This document shows, piece after piece, positions 34,566 to 49,500 of a stretch of 64,000 bases of DNA. The DNA is from Bactericera cockerelli (lineage: Eukaryota; Arthropoda; Insecta; Hemiptera; Triozidae). The position numbers and the translations under genes are program-made. Location of the stretch: NCBI GenBank assembly GCA_024516035.1, contig CM044958.1, positions 44,608,803 through 44,672,802 of the forward strand, written 5' to 3'. Within the stretch, counting starts at the first letter, position 1, and each line of letters opens with the position of its first letter. The notes beneath the pieces are model-generated. The model ran no database searches and was not told the origin of the DNA. It worked only from the letters and a program-made list of their open reading frames with translations.

Positions 34566-37500
34566 AGACAACCTCACCTTTTCAATCAGCTCCTTGATCA
34601 TGCCATTCCACTGTCCATTCTCGTCCATGTTGCCAAACGAGTTGTCCGGCGCCACAAAGATCTCGTACTCAAAACCGACCAGCTTCCGAATCTCATTGAT
34701 GAGGTCTATGCAGTAGCCTTTGTAGCCAACCCCGCCCCCTTCCTTCTCGTCAATCATGACGAACGGCTCTTGCTGGAAAGTTAATAATAATAATAAATTT
34801 ATTTGGCTTTCAATAATCATCATTGTTAAAAGTTCCGCTAAGTGCAAATTAATGTACTGATCGGATTTTTTATTATTACAGTCAAACCTAGCCAGCGTGG
34901 ATTTCGTGTTGAATGCACCGGTTCTCGTAGGATCACCGAAGTTAAGCAATGTCCAGTGAGGTGGAGTGAAGATAGGGGCACATTTTATTATTATTATGAA
35001 CTGGTTGAGGTCCCACAAGAAGAGCCCCAATTATCACACCGACCTCTATTAGATCTATTGTGACCATGGGGGCACATTGACCTTGATGAAATATCAAAAA
35101 AGTGAACTTTTCGTGATGTTCCTCTCGAAATTCAAATGAGGTGAGGAGTTTAAATCAAAAAAGATAAAGAACCTACAATGTTCTCTGAGCATCTTATGTG
35201 AAGAATAGCAGACACCATAATGCTACTAGGATGGTGTCCGCCATTTTCTATTGAGGCAGTGAATGTTATTTCCTATGCAGAAGGGGTGCTTCAGTTCTCG
35301 ACCAGAGTTCTTTTTCTACTTTCAAATCCAACCGACCTCAGTAACTTGATCGATAAGGCGGCGAACTTCTAACCTGAAGGTCGGTGGTTCAAGTCCTAAG
35401 TTCGGTAAAGATTTACTATTGCGAGTTTGAGAACTTGTGACATCACGAAAGTGATTAACACAAATATGATAACTTAACTAACTTACTTTCTAAATCTATG
35501 GTTGAAAGTGAAAGAAAATTTACCAGGACGGTGACAATCTTGTACACAGTGACCGCTGAGAAGTTGGCGAGACTGGCGGCATCCTTGACCATGATCGGTG
35601 AGTTGAGATTCGCTTTCCAAGTGCCCACCGCTTCAGAGCTCACCGGTTGACTGTTGATGATGGAAACCTTTTCCAGGTGAGCGGTGAACTCCTCGAAGCT
35701 GTGTCCGTTGGTTTCGATCACGAATGTTCCGTAGGATGTTGGCTCGGACACCTGGGAAACAGAGCGCACAAATAGCTCAGTGGTTAAGCATACGCTTGCC
35801 ATGCGGAAGGTCCCGGGTTCGAACCCCCATGCCGACAAATTTTTGTACTAAAAATTTGGTTACAGTTGTTTGTAAGGGATACCTTCCGGTGCGCTCGTGT
35901 TGACCCAGCACCTAAATGGGAAGTATTGTGTCACTTCTCGCCCATCAGAGGGGAGGCATACGACGGGATGGCTACAGCACAGACCACAAGCATCTTCAGT
36001 AGCTCCTGTTTCATGGCTACGAAATAAAAAAGGCTGTGAAACACTCATCTTTAAAAAAGAAGAAGAAAAATAAAAAGATGAACCCTTCATGATTTTTACA
36101 TAGGACCACATAGTCACCTTGGCCTAGCGATAGCATGTTCGGCTTACACTCCAGGTGATCCGGGTGCGAATCCCGGCGGGGTCAGAATTTTTTGGCTCTG
36201 TACTTTGGATGTCGGGGCCTACCTTAGCCTCGTGAGGACAATAGGGTAGTAGTAGAGTGGGCAACGACCAGTGGTAGCATTACGTGATTGATATTGGAAT
36301 ATGCTGGTTGGTTGGTGATATGATGCGTTAGCGTTAGTTCTCGTATTGTCGATAGCACCCAATAAATATTGTGAGATAATAACACAAATAACACTAGCTC
36401 TTTATCTCTTTAAAGGCTATATCAAAAAATAAGGTGCACGACTTGCCGATACAGATTTTTTTGTAGAATTTAGAATATAGAAAAAATGGAAGAAAATCGG
36501 TTTAACGGTTTTGGAGACACAAGTGATTTAGTATAAGATCTCATAATTGGCACGTCTATACATATATACAATGTGAACTAATCACGAGGAAGTATTGCGT
36601 CCATAATTGGCAGTGTATTTTCATCTAGCATGTCACGTAGTTGTTGGCTTCTAACGCAATCCATATGTCATAATATTGAGGTCACATTTCTTACTTGCTT
36701 CAAGTATTTCCTCAAGTCAAAGTTCTTCCTCGTGGGGAGATTGTCTTCGTTGTATTCCTCGCACGTCACATAGGTGAAGTTTTTGGACCACTCCCCTGCG
36801 TCCAACATAGCTCTGAAATAAAAAATAGTCTGGAATCTGGCCCTTATTCCAGAAAGCACTCTCACTCTTACAATTCCGTAATCTCCCTTTCAACCGTCAC
36901 ACAACGCACTCTGATTGGTTAATTGGAACGTAATGGAAATCAGAGTGCGTTGTGTGACGTTTGAAAGGGAGATTTGGGGATTAGTAAAAGGACTCTTTAG
37001 TGCCAGCCTCCGTGGCGTAACGGTTGTGACTACTGCCCGTAGTACAGAGATCGTGAGGTCGATCCCTGGTCGGAGCAGAATTTTCACACAGAAAATTCTG
37101 AAAAACGTCGACCCTGCTGGATTGGGATAAGACAGAGTAAAAGTAGAAGAAGAAAGGGACTCTTGAGTCTCATTCCTGCAGGATGAACAGAGTATTGTAT
37201 TGTATTATGAGAGTGAGAGTGTTTTCTAAAACGAGGGTTTGAACACTAAACTGAAGAAAAAAAATCTTTGCACTTCTTATAAGATTGTCTATCTTCTGGT
37301 GACTTTTTGAGTGAGACGGGTTTTAATTTTAAACAAATTTACGAGTTTAACCCATGTGTACTTGCATCCTTAATTTCTTACTCGAGATTTACCATTGATT
37401 GTGAAAAATATAATCATACATCAAATTGGTTACTCGTTTACAAACAATATGAACCTCAGAGAATTCAATGAACAAAATTCGCCAGTCATTAACCTGATAT

Positions 37501-40500
37501 TATGAGTTTCCTAGTTCCCAAGAGGTATATGTCCGAACGACTGATTACCAGACATTGTCTAATAATTAGTATTAGTTCTCAGACAAACAATAATAATAAT
37601 TAAACTCTTTGGTAGAAGGTAACCACCAGGCGAGGTTAATGCTCAAAGCATTTTCTACCACCTAACCATCAGAGTCTTATTATGTGGTCATAAACTCAAT
37701 TAAATGAGGAAAAATTCATGCACTGGGTGGGATTCGAACCAATGGATCCCTCCGCTACCTGGATTACCAGACTAGCGCGTTGACCACTTGACTACCAATC
37801 TAATCTAGAGTTCAATCATCCAATGCGAACGGGTAAGAAATTATCAGGAATCATCCTGAAATAGAAAGACGGTCACAATAGATCTTTCTAGGTCGCAGTG
37901 TTAATTGCAGCGTGTCTCAGCTGAAACCCTGCAACCAGGTTTCATAATAATAATCCTGAAATTGAACATACTTGGCGGCAATAAATGTTCGGAAAGCCAG
38001 ATCAAAGTAGAAAGCGGCGCTGATCTCCGGTTCTGCCGTCAGTCCGTAGGTGGTCTTCAGATTGGATAGCTTCTCCTTGGCGGTGGGATCTGGTTCTGGC
38101 TTCACGAACAGAATGCTGGCGTTGGAGCAGGCACACTTCAGTCCGCCTTTGTCCTGGAAAAAGACAGGATCTATGTTTGTAAGGGTCAAACTGTGTAACA
38201 GGGTTAAATTTTATCTAAGTGACCACTATACCTTAACAAGACCTCTGGTGGGAATTTCAACCAATTACAGAGCACTATAGTCAGCTGATAGTGTCCAATT
38301 AGATTGAATATTTTGGCCCTATGTTTTGATATGTTTAAATCTTATTTGATGAGAGGATTTCTATGTGTAAATTTACTAACCTTTACCATGGAGTAAAGGT
38401 ACGATTCCCAGCGAATGGAGGGTAACACCCCCGTCCAGATCAGGACGTTAAAACCAAATAGAATCGTTGGCGTTAGGAAGGGCATCCAGCCATAAAAAAA
38501 CGCGCTCCACCCTATCAACATCAACCATGAGGTTGAACAATGCCGACCCCAAAAGCAACATAAGCTAATATGGGATAAAGGCAAGGGAGATATATGGAGT
38601 AAAGGGAAAGGTCTTTCTGAATGTTTCTTGGCCCTTGTTCCAGAAAGCACTCTCTCTCTCATAATCACCAAATCTCCCTTTTAACTGTCACACAACGCTT
38701 TCTGATCGGTTAGCTTATTCAAATTAGCCAATCAGAGTGCGTTGTGTGACGGTTGAAAGAGAGTTTTGGGGATTTTGAGAGTGGAGAGTGTTTCTGGAAC
38801 GGCCTAAAAAAGCATTCTTTCACATGGTTTATATAGCACCCTTCAGACTGCTTTAGATTAGATTAAATAATTAAAGATTAAATGGCCCTATGATTTTATT
38901 TATTTCTTTGATTTGATTTGTTTGAATTTTATCAAAAGAGAGGATTTCTCCACAGAGTACATGAGTAGTTCTGTATCGGGGTTAAGTGGCAGAGAATGCC
39001 TAAGGCATTAACTTCGCCCCCGGATTACAATACATTGTACATATAAATTTAAATATTTTCTTTTCTATATCTAAATTTGTAAATATTGTTAATTTTATTT
39101 ATCTTTGTTAATAATTTATTGTTCTTTGTATTGTATAAAAAAAATAAAAAAATAAAGTGTAAATAAACTGTATCTATTGGTTTCTAAATTTATGCTACCA
39201 GCACATACCAGCGTGATGGCATGCCACGCAAACTTTCGTCCGAAGAACTTGTTCACGTTGGCGCTGTCCAGAATCATCTTGATCGTCTGCAGTCGCCCGA
39301 GCACGAAGTAGTTGACAATGTCCAGGTCCTTGAAGCGGAACAGCTGCCTCTTGACGCTGCGGGCGTCCTCCACTGGAGCGATGATGTGCCGGGTGGGAAT
39401 GTTCTGGAGGAGAGACTTGTACTTGTGGTCGAAAACTGGAAGGGGAGATAGAACAGAATATACCTTAGCCGTATTTTTCTTTCTAAACAAAGTGGATTTA
39501 ACTGTTCTGGAGGAGAGACTTGTACTTGTGGTCGAAAAGTGGAAGGTGAGATAGAATATAATATACCTTAGCCGTATTTTTCTTTCTAAACAAAGTGGAT
39601 TTAACTGTTTCGGAGGAGAGACTTGTACTTGTGGTCGAAAACTGGAAGGGGAGATAGAACAGAATATACCTTAGCCGTATTTTTCTTTCTAAACAAAGTG
39701 GATTTAACTGTTTTGGAGGAGAGACTTGTACTTGTGGTCGAAAACTGGAAGGAGAGATAGAATAGAATTAAACCTTAGCCGTATTTTTCTTTCTAAACAA
39801 AGTGGATTTAACTGTTTTGGAGGAGAGACTTGTACTTGTGGTCGAAAACTGGAAGGGGAGATAGAACAGAATATACCTTAGCCGTATTTTTCTTTCTAAA
39901 CAAAGTGGATTTAACTGTTTTGGAGGACAGACTTGTACTTGTGGTCGAAAACTGGAAGGGGAGATAGAATAGAATTATACTATAGCCGTATTTTTCTTTC
40001 TAAACAAAGTGGATTTAACTGTTCTGGAGGAGAGACTTGTACTTGTGGTCGAAAACTGGAAGGGGAGATAGAACAGAATATACCTTAGCCGTATTTTTCT
40101 TTCTAAACAAAGTGGATTTAACTGTTCTGGAGGAGAGACTTGTACTTGTGGTCGAAAACTGGAAGGAGAGATAGAATAAAATTATACTATAGCCGTATTT
40201 TTCTTTCTAAACAAAGTGGATTTAACTGTTTTGGAGGACAGACTTGTACTTGTGGTCGAAAACTGGAAGGGGAGATAGAATAGAATATACCTTGGCCGTG
40301 TTTTTCTTTCTAATTAAGGTGGACCAAAGTGGCATTCAACTGGAATAAAATGAACGAACTGGAAGAAAGTCATTTTTCTTTTGGAAGAGGAAGGAAGAGT
40401 CATTTTTCTTCTTCCAGTTTGGTTTACCGAAATGGATTTATAAAATTCTTGCTTCCATTTCTTTTATAGGTTTTGTTTTGTTCTATTAATCATGTTCTAT

Positions 40501-43500
40501 GTATTGTATATATTCTATGTAAATAAAACTTGATCCAATATGTTTAATTAAAGTACCGAAACGCATTTTTTTTTCACGAATAGAGGGGAAGCAGAACTGG
40601 AAAAATTTGGAATAAAATGGAAATATTTGGAAATACCGAACCTGGAAAAAAAATATCCAAAAGAAAAATACACATCTTGTCTACATTTATTTGATTATTA
40701 TGTATATGAGTTACACTAGCCATCTGACTTGAAGAAACCCAACTGTAGAGCTAAATGATACAATGTTGAATTTGTACAGCAGTAAATTATTTACAAAATG
40801 GTTTGCACATTGCATAATCTTCTATATCTCAGGCAGAGCTCTAAACCAAATGTCGGTGTTTTCTGTTTTGAACTTTCACGTCGCTGTCAAGAAATTCCGC
40901 CTGTCAAGTAATCTGATTAATATGAGGCACTTCTTGAACAATGATGATGTTCATTGGTTTAGTTTTAAAATTTATCAAATTTCATAATAATAATGATAAT
41001 AATTATAACAATAATAATATCGCCTTATTTATACTGCCTGGTTAGGACTACATGTACAATTTTACTGTACATATTAAGTCCCATCATTCCAGCAGTAAGC
41101 CCAAGACGTATTACGTGGTAAAAACCCAAAATGGTAGGATAACAAGTCATATCCCGGCAGGGGTTTCGAACCCGCGACCTCTGGAGTACCAGACCGGTCG
41201 CCTTTACCACTGAGCTACCGGGACAGACATGTCGACCACAATCGTGATATCATAACTAGTCAAACTCGCTTTACTAAATTTTCGCTTGACTTGGGACTTG
41301 AACTGTATCAAGTTATCAACTCTTGTTGTTGGAAAGTCAATGTATCAAGTTATCAACTATTGGGTAGTCCATGTATCAAGTTATCAACAGAACTCTTGTT
41401 GTTGGAAAGTTAATGTATCAAGTTATCAACTCTTGTTCTTGGAAAGTCAATGTATCAAGTTATCAACTCTTGTTGTTGGAAAGTCAATGTATCAAGTTAT
41501 CAACTCTTGTTGATGGAAAGTCAATGTATCAAGTTATCAAGTCTTGTTGTTGGAAAGTCAATGTATCAAGTTATCAACTCTTGTTGTTGAAAAGTCAATG
41601 TATCAAGTTATCAACTCTTGTTGTTGGAAAGTCAATGTATCAAGTTATCAACTCTTGTTGATGGAAAGTCAATGTATCAAGTTATCAAGTCTTGTTGTTG
41701 GAAAGTCAATGTATCAAGTTATCAACTCTTGTTGTTGGAAAGTCAATGTATCAAGTTATCAACTCTTGTTGTTGGGAAGTCAATGTATCAAGTTATCAAG
41801 TCTTGTTGTTGGAAAGTCAATGTATCAAGTTATCAACTCTTGTTGTTGGGAAGTCAATGTATCAAGTTGTCAACTCTTGTTCTTGTAAAGTCAATGTATC
41901 AAGTTGTCAACTCTTGTTGTTATAAAGTCAATGTATCAAGTTATCAACGCTTGTTGTTGGAAAGTCAATGTATCAAGTTATCAACTTTTGTTGTTGGGAA
42001 GTCAATGTATCGAGTTATCAACTCTTGTTGTTGGAAAGTCAATGTCTCAAGTTATCAACTCTTGTTGTTGGAAAGTCAATGTATCAAATTATCAACTCTT
42101 GTTGTTGGAAATCAATGTATCAAGTTATCAACTCTTGTTGTTGAAAGTCAATGTATCAAGTTATCAACTCTTGTTGTTGGAAAGTCAATGTATCGAGTTA
42201 TCAACTCTAGTTGTTGGAAAGTCAATTTATCAAGTTATCAACTGTTGTTGTTGGAAAGTCAATGTATCAAGTTATCAACTCTTATTGTTAGAAATCAAGT
42301 TATCAACTCTTGTTGTTGGGAAGTCAATGTATCAAGTTGTCAACTCTTGTTCTTGTAAAGTCAATGTATCAAGTTGTCAACTCTTGTTGTTATAAAGTCA
42401 ATGTATCAAGTTATCAACGCTTGTTGTTGGAAAGTCAATGTATCAAGTTATCAACTCTGTTGTTGGAAGTCAATGTATCGAGTTATCAACTCTTGTTGTT
42501 GGAAAGTCAATGTCTCAGATAACATGTCATATCCCGGCAGGGGTTTCGAGCCCGCGACCTCTGGAGTACCAGACCGGTCGCCTTCACCACTGAGCTACCG
42601 GGACAGACATGCCTGTTGACCACAGTCGTGAAATTTTTGCTTGCCTTGGGACTTGAACTGTATCAAGTTGTCAACTCTGGTTGTTGGAAAGTCAATGTAT
42701 CAAGTTATCAACTCTTGTTGTTGGAAAGTTAATGTATCAAGTTATCAACTCTTGTTCTTGGAAAGTCAATGTATCAAGTTATCAACTCTTGTTGTTGGAA
42801 AGTCAATGTATCAAGTTATCAACTCTTGTTGATGGAAAGTCAATGTATCAAGTTATCAAGTCTTGTTGTTGGAAAGTCAATGTATCAAGTTATCAACTCT
42901 TGTTGTTGAAAAGTCAATGTATCAAGTTATCAACTCTTGTTGTTGGAAAGTCAATGTATCAAGTTATCAACTCTTGTTGATGGAAAGTCAATGTATCAAG
43001 TTATCAACTCTTGTTGTTGGAAAGTCAATGTATCAAGTTATCAACTCTTGTTGTTGGAAAGTTAATGTATCAAGTTATCAACTCTTGTTGTTGGGAAGTC
43101 AATGTATCAAGTTATCAAGTCTTGTTGTTGGAAAGTCAATGTATCAAGTTATCAACTCTTGTTGTTGGGAAGTCAATGTATCAAGTTGTCAACTCTTGTT
43201 CTTGTAAAGTCAATGTATCAAGTTGTCAACTCTTGTTGTTATAAAGTCAATGTATCAAGTTGTCAACTCTTGTTGTTATAAAGTCAATGTATCAAGTTAT
43301 CAACGCTTGTTGTTGGAAAGTCTATGTATCAAATTATCAACTCTTGTTGTTGGAAAGTCAATGTATCAAGTTATCAACTCTTGTTGTTGGAAAGTCAATG
43401 TATCAAGTTGGAAAGTCAATGTATCAAGTTATCAACTCTTGTTGATGGAAAGTCAATGTATCAAGTTATCAAGTCTTGTTGTTGGAAAGTCAATGTATCA

Positions 43501-46500
43501 AGTTATCAACTCTTGTTGTTGGAAAGTCAATGTATCAAGTTGTCAACTCTTGTTCTTGTAAAGTCAATGTATCAAGTTATCAACTCTTGTTGTTGGGAAG
43601 TCAATGTATCAAGTTGTCAACTCTTGTTGTTATAAAGTCAATGTATCAAGTTATCAACGCTTGTTGTTGGAAAGTCAATGTATCAAATTATCAACTCTTG
43701 TTGTTGGAAAGTCAATGTATCAAGTTATCAACTCTTGTTGTTGGAAAGTCAATGTATCAAGTTGGAAAGTCAATGTATCAAGTTATCAACTCTTGTTGAT
43801 GGAAAGTCAATGTATCAAGTTATCAAGTCTTGTTGTTGGAAAGTCAATGTATCAAGTTATCAACTCTTGTTGTTGGAAAGTCAATGTATCAAGTTATCAA
43901 CTCTTGTTGTTGGAAAGTCAATGTATCAAGTTATCAACTCTTGTTGTTGGGAAGTCAATGTATCAAGTTATCAAGTCTTGTTGTTGGAAAGTCAATGTAT
44001 CAAGTTATCAACTCTTGTTGTTGGGAAGTCAATGTATCAAGTTGTCAACTCTTGTTCTTGTAAAGTCAATGTATCAAGTTGTCAACTCTTGTTGTTATAA
44101 AGTCAATGTATCAAGTTATCAACGCTTGTTGTTGGAAAGTCAATGTATCAAGTTATCAACTCTTGTTGTTGGGAAGTCAATGTATCAAGTTGTCAACTCT
44201 TGTTGTTATAAAGTCAATGTATCAAGTTATCAACGCTTGTTGTTGGAAAGTCAATGTATCAAATTATCAACTCTTGTTGTTGGAAAGTCAATGTATCAAG
44301 TTATCAACTCTTGTTGTTGGAAAGTCAATGTATCAAGTTGGAAGGTCAATGTATCAAGTTATCAACTCTTGTTGTTGGAAAGTCAATGTATCAAGTTATC
44401 AACTCTTGTTGATGGAAAGTCAATGTATCAAGTTATCAAGTCTTGTTGTTGGAAAGTCAATGTATCAAGTTATCAACTCTTGTTGTTGAAAAGTCAATGT
44501 ATCAAGTTATCAACTCTTGTTGTTGGAAAGTCAATGTATCAAGTTATCAACTCTTGTTGATGGAAAGTCAATGTATCAAGTTATCAAGTCTTGTTGTTGG
44601 AAAGTCAATGTATCAAGTTATCAACTCTTGTTGTTGGAAAGTCAATGTATCAAGTTATCAAGTCTTGTTGTTGGAAAGTCAATGTATCAAGTTATCAACT
44701 CTTGTTGTTGGAAAGTCAATGTATCAAGTTATCAACTCTTGTTGTTGGGAAGTCAATGTATCAAGTTATCAAGTCTTGTTGTTGGAAAGTCAATGTATCA
44801 AGTTATCAACTCTTGTTGTTGGGAAGTCAATGTATCAAGTTGTCAACTCTTGTTCTTGTAAAGTCAATGTATCAAGTTGTCAACTCTTGTTGTTATAAAG
44901 TCAATGTATCAAGTTATCAACGCTTGTTGTTGGAAAGTCAATGTATCAAGTTATCAACTCTTGTTGTTGGGAAGTCAATGTATCGAGTTATCAACTCTTG
45001 TTGTTGGAAAGTCAATGTATCAAGTTATCAACTCTTGTTGTTGGAAAGTCAATGTATCGAGTTATCAACTCTAGTTGTTGGAAAGTCAATTTATCAAGTT
45101 ATCAACTGTTGTTGTTGGAAAGTCAATGTATCAAGTTATCAACTCTTATTGTTAGAAATCAAGTTATCAACTCTTGTTGTTGGGAAGTCAATGTATCAAG
45201 TTGTCAACTCTTGTTCTTGTAAAGTCAATGTATCAAGTTGTCAACTCTTGTTGTTATAAAGTCAATGTATCAAGTTATCAACGCTTGTTGTTGGAAAGTC
45301 AATGTATCAAGTTATCAACTCTTGTTGTTGGGAAGTCAATGTATCGAGTTATCAACTCTTGTTGTTGGAAAGTCAATGTCTCAAGTTATCAACTCTTGTT
45401 GTTGGAAAGTCAATGTAGTAGTAGTAGTAGTAGTAGTAGTAAAAAAATATTTGTATTTATTTGTATAAAATAATTACAAGGGTTGACAACGTAAATACTT
45501 AAATATTAAAAGAAAAACAAATAACAAAATTAAGCCTTATCTGCAAAAAAATATCATATAAGTACATAAATAAAACTAAACAACCAAATTCTTAACAAAA
45601 TGACTAAGATAACGTCTTAACAATTTGTATGATACACACTTTTTTAATCATCAAAAAAATATCTCTAATCTGTATACTTATCAGTATAATTAAACATAAA
45701 CTCGTATACTCGTAAACAGAATAAACAGAAAGCTAACGTAGCTAACGTACACAACAAATATACCTATTCATTTCTAAGAAATGCTCTTAGCCTTAAAGCT
45801 CCCTGAACATAAAAGAACACATTGTTAATGTCAGAACGAGATGGATCCTCTACAAGACATTTTATAGACAGTTGGTCATCACCTAGCCATTTTCTCAAGT
45901 ATTGTTTCCTAAGACATGTAAAATGGGGACATTTAAAAAAGAAATGGTACAGATTTTCGGTTTCATGTAAATTACAAAGTGTACATTCCTCATCACTGTT
46001 CCAAGAATAGCTTATTCTGTTAATGTAAAAGTTGACCTTTGAATTTCCACTTAACCGAATTTGAGCTATGATCCTAGTCCTGGCAATTATCCCAGGAATT
46101 GAAACATAGCTGGAACTGATGGGTTTTATTTCCTCAGGTTTCGACTTCAGCTCTTTGTACCAAGTGCAGTAAGATGAATGTTCGAGTCTGACATAGTCTT
46201 GCTCAATCAACTGAATCTCGTAGGTAGACAGAATTTCATCCATTTTGTTCTTCAGCAGCTCACGAGATTGCGCCTCCCATATCTCACCAAAGCCCAGCTC
46301 TACCAGTTTCACTCTCAGGAGTGATGCCCAGTTGTATTTTTCTAGGTTCCTTGCAAGCTGATCCGTGTGTACAAGCTGATTGAAGCAGATTTTTGGGAAC
46401 CGTTCTTCAGACATAGAAAGTAACCTGAGCCACCATCCCAGCATTTGTTTTAGTACAAGGTATGCCAGCTTGACGATGCCAAATTCCAATCTGAGCATGT

Positions 46501-49500
46501 AGTGAGGCGTAGATCGCGGTAGACAGAATACTGATTTTATGAATTGACTTTGTGCTGGTTCAATCACGTCCCCGTACCTACTGCCCCAGACTTCAGCACC
46601 ATATAGGAGGGTAGCACAGACTATGGATCGGTAGAGTTTCATCCTGCTCTCCTGTGACGTCATCTTTGAGTTGATTAAAATATTTTTCACACTGGAAACT
46701 GACATCTTTCCCCTAGAAACTGCCTGTAGAGCTGCTTTGTGGAATACAGCATGTGACGAAAACTTGATGCCCAGGTACACGTATTCATTAGTAACCTCCA
46801 ATGTTCTGTTTTTGTAATGAAAGACATCTGATTGAGTTAACCTTCCTCCTCGTCTAAACACGACAATTTTAGATTTAGCCTCGTTTACCACCATTTTGTT
46901 CTCATCACAGTAACTGGCTAAAATATTAAGCTTTCTCTGTAAATCCGCTTGACTGTTTGACAAAAGAATGAGGTCATCACAATAAAGGAGTAATAGAATG
47001 TCCTTTGAATTGTTGATGGGTACACCCTCTACACCTTTTCCTCTAAAATAATCTTCCAGGTCGTTGATAAAGATAATAAAGGCTACCGGCGAGCAAGAAT
47101 CACCCTGCAAAACGCCCTTGGTTATTTGCTGCTTGGTTGTTATTTTGTTCTCCACCTTGATCTGAGTTGTCGCTCTGTCGTAGATTCTTCTCAATAATGA
47201 TATCATCTTGCCAGATACTCCAAATGTGAACATTTTCGCAAATAGCAAATCCTGCTGCACTCCGGGGAAGGCGGATTCGTAGTCAATAAATGCCGCGTAG
47301 AGTTTACGTTGATTAATGAGATTTAATGAGATGATACTATGAAGGGTGAAGATGTTGTCTATGCAACCCCGATTTGGCCTGAAACCAGCCTGCGCCTCAG
47401 AGAAGATTCCATTAACTTCGCTCCAGACCAGGATACGCTGTGATGCTAGGTGAGTGATTAATTTTAAGATGTTATTCATTAGTGCAATGTTTCTATAGTT
47501 ATTACAATCTGTTAGATCTCCTTTTTTGTGAAGCATGGACATAAATGACTGACACATTGCTTCAGGGATATTACCCCCGTCAAAAATAAAATTTATGAAC
47601 CGCAGCAGATGATTTTTCCAATTTTGGCCCAACGCTTTTAAATATTCATTCAGAACGTTGTCTGGACCAGGACTTTTGTTTCTTTTCATATGTTTGATAC
47701 CCTTTTCCAGCTCACCAATACAAAATTCTGAGTCCAGTTGTTCCCTTAGGACATCAGTGAACGTGTGGTTTAGTGTTCCGTCTGAATCTTGCACTGATAA
47801 TCTAAACATTTCCTCAAGATACTGTGACCATTCCTCAATAGGGATCATACTGCTTTTGTTCTGTGGGCGTGGTTTGAATTTTTTCACTGTTTCCCAGAAT
47901 TCCTGTGGGTTTCTCACATTTGATAATTTTTCCTTTAGCTTTTGTTCGTGCTCGTTCTTAAGATCGTGGCAAAGATGGTTGTAATCTTTTTTTAGTTTCA
48001 AGAATGATTCCAGATTCTCTTGCTTTCTATGTTGTCTCCATTTTCTATAAACGTGGAAAGTCAATGTATCAAATTATCAACTCTTGTTGTTGGAAAGTCA
48101 ATGTATCAAGTTATCAACTCTTGTTGTTGGAAAGTCAATGTATCAAGTTATCAACTCTTGTTGTTGGAAAGTCAATGTATCGAGTTATCAACTCTAGTTG
48201 TTGGAAAGTCAATTTATCAAGTTATCAACTGTTGTTGTTGGAAAATCAATGTATCAAGTTATCAACTCTTGTTGTTGGAAAGTCAATGTATCAAGTTATC
48301 AACTCTTGTTGATGGAAAGTCAATGTATCAAGTTATCAACTCTTGTTGTTGGAAAGCCCTTGCCCGATTTGGCCTAATAGCTGGCATGCACTTACTGAAG
48401 GAGTCATCAAAGAGGATGCCAGCGTCAGTGATGTTCTGCAGGAGGATAATGGCCCGGATGACCTCGGGTAAGATGTCGCCCGGTGGATTCACCTGGATCA
48501 GGTACTTCATCTGCTCCCCATCCAGATTCCGCCACTGTCTGAAAGCATATCATTTGACATAGGGGCACCAAAGTTGCAAATCTCTGATTCAACCGTCAAA
48601 TTTCGTCCAAACCAAATCAGAACTACTGTTATTTATTAAAATAATCCAATCAGATTGCAGTTGAAAGGGAGATCATGAGAACGAGAAAGATTGTATAAGT
48701 ATTTTCTGAAGCGGCCCAGAAAAGCTTTTGCATTTTCTGGTATTAAGGAGCTACGGAACTGCAGCACCCCCAGACAAAATAGAGGGGATTTTCTCAAATT
48801 CTAGCTCGTACACAATGAAAATTATCACACATTCTAGAATAATGAATGCATAATTATTATGATTGGCAAGGTAAACAAACTCACACCCGTATTTATGAAC
48901 AGCGAATTTTGTCTGAGCACTGACTCAAGCAAGGTATTGGCCAATAATATTAAAGGAAATCATGCTTCAGAACATGCTCAAACGGCGTTTTCTGTTCATA
49001 AATACGGCTGTCAAAATCTTTTAGATACTAAAATAGCAACACTCTCTAGGTATATCTCATTTTAGTCCGCTATTTGTGTCAGCACCCCCAAAACATTTTC
49101 CCACCAGCCGCGCCTGGTGGCCGCCTCCTCAGTCTACATGAGCCGCCCCTGGCTTACCGTATATCTCCATCCTGGCCGTAAGACCCGCTGACTGTGGGCA
49201 AAGCCAGAGCTGATGTGAATGTTTTGACCGCCTCAGACATAACTCCGCTGGTGGTTGTGTCCAACACCAGATCCGGTGGTTTGCCTGCGGCAATCGTCTC
49301 GTTGAATTTCGCGCATACTGGATAAGAAAAGGAAAAAAAAACCAACTTCAGTAGATTGATCGATAAGGCAGTCGACTTGTAACCTACAGATCGTTGTTTC
49401 AAGCCAAGAAAAAAAAAAAAAAAAAAAATGAAATCGGTACAAAAAAATATTATTATTTTACAAAAACAAACACAATACTTCCGATTTCCATAAAAAATTC

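Noticed and set aside
41286..45468. Overlapping ORFs with MYQVINSC and [11 protein letters not shown] repeats
   Set aside because: A 37-bp satellite with no stops in some frames; unit-length variation moves the frame and there is no gene context.
48328..48510. ORF of 60 codons ending [12 protein letters not shown]
   Set aside because: It is Ir25a exon 4 read through its donor into the intron and satellite; the true exon ends at 48396.
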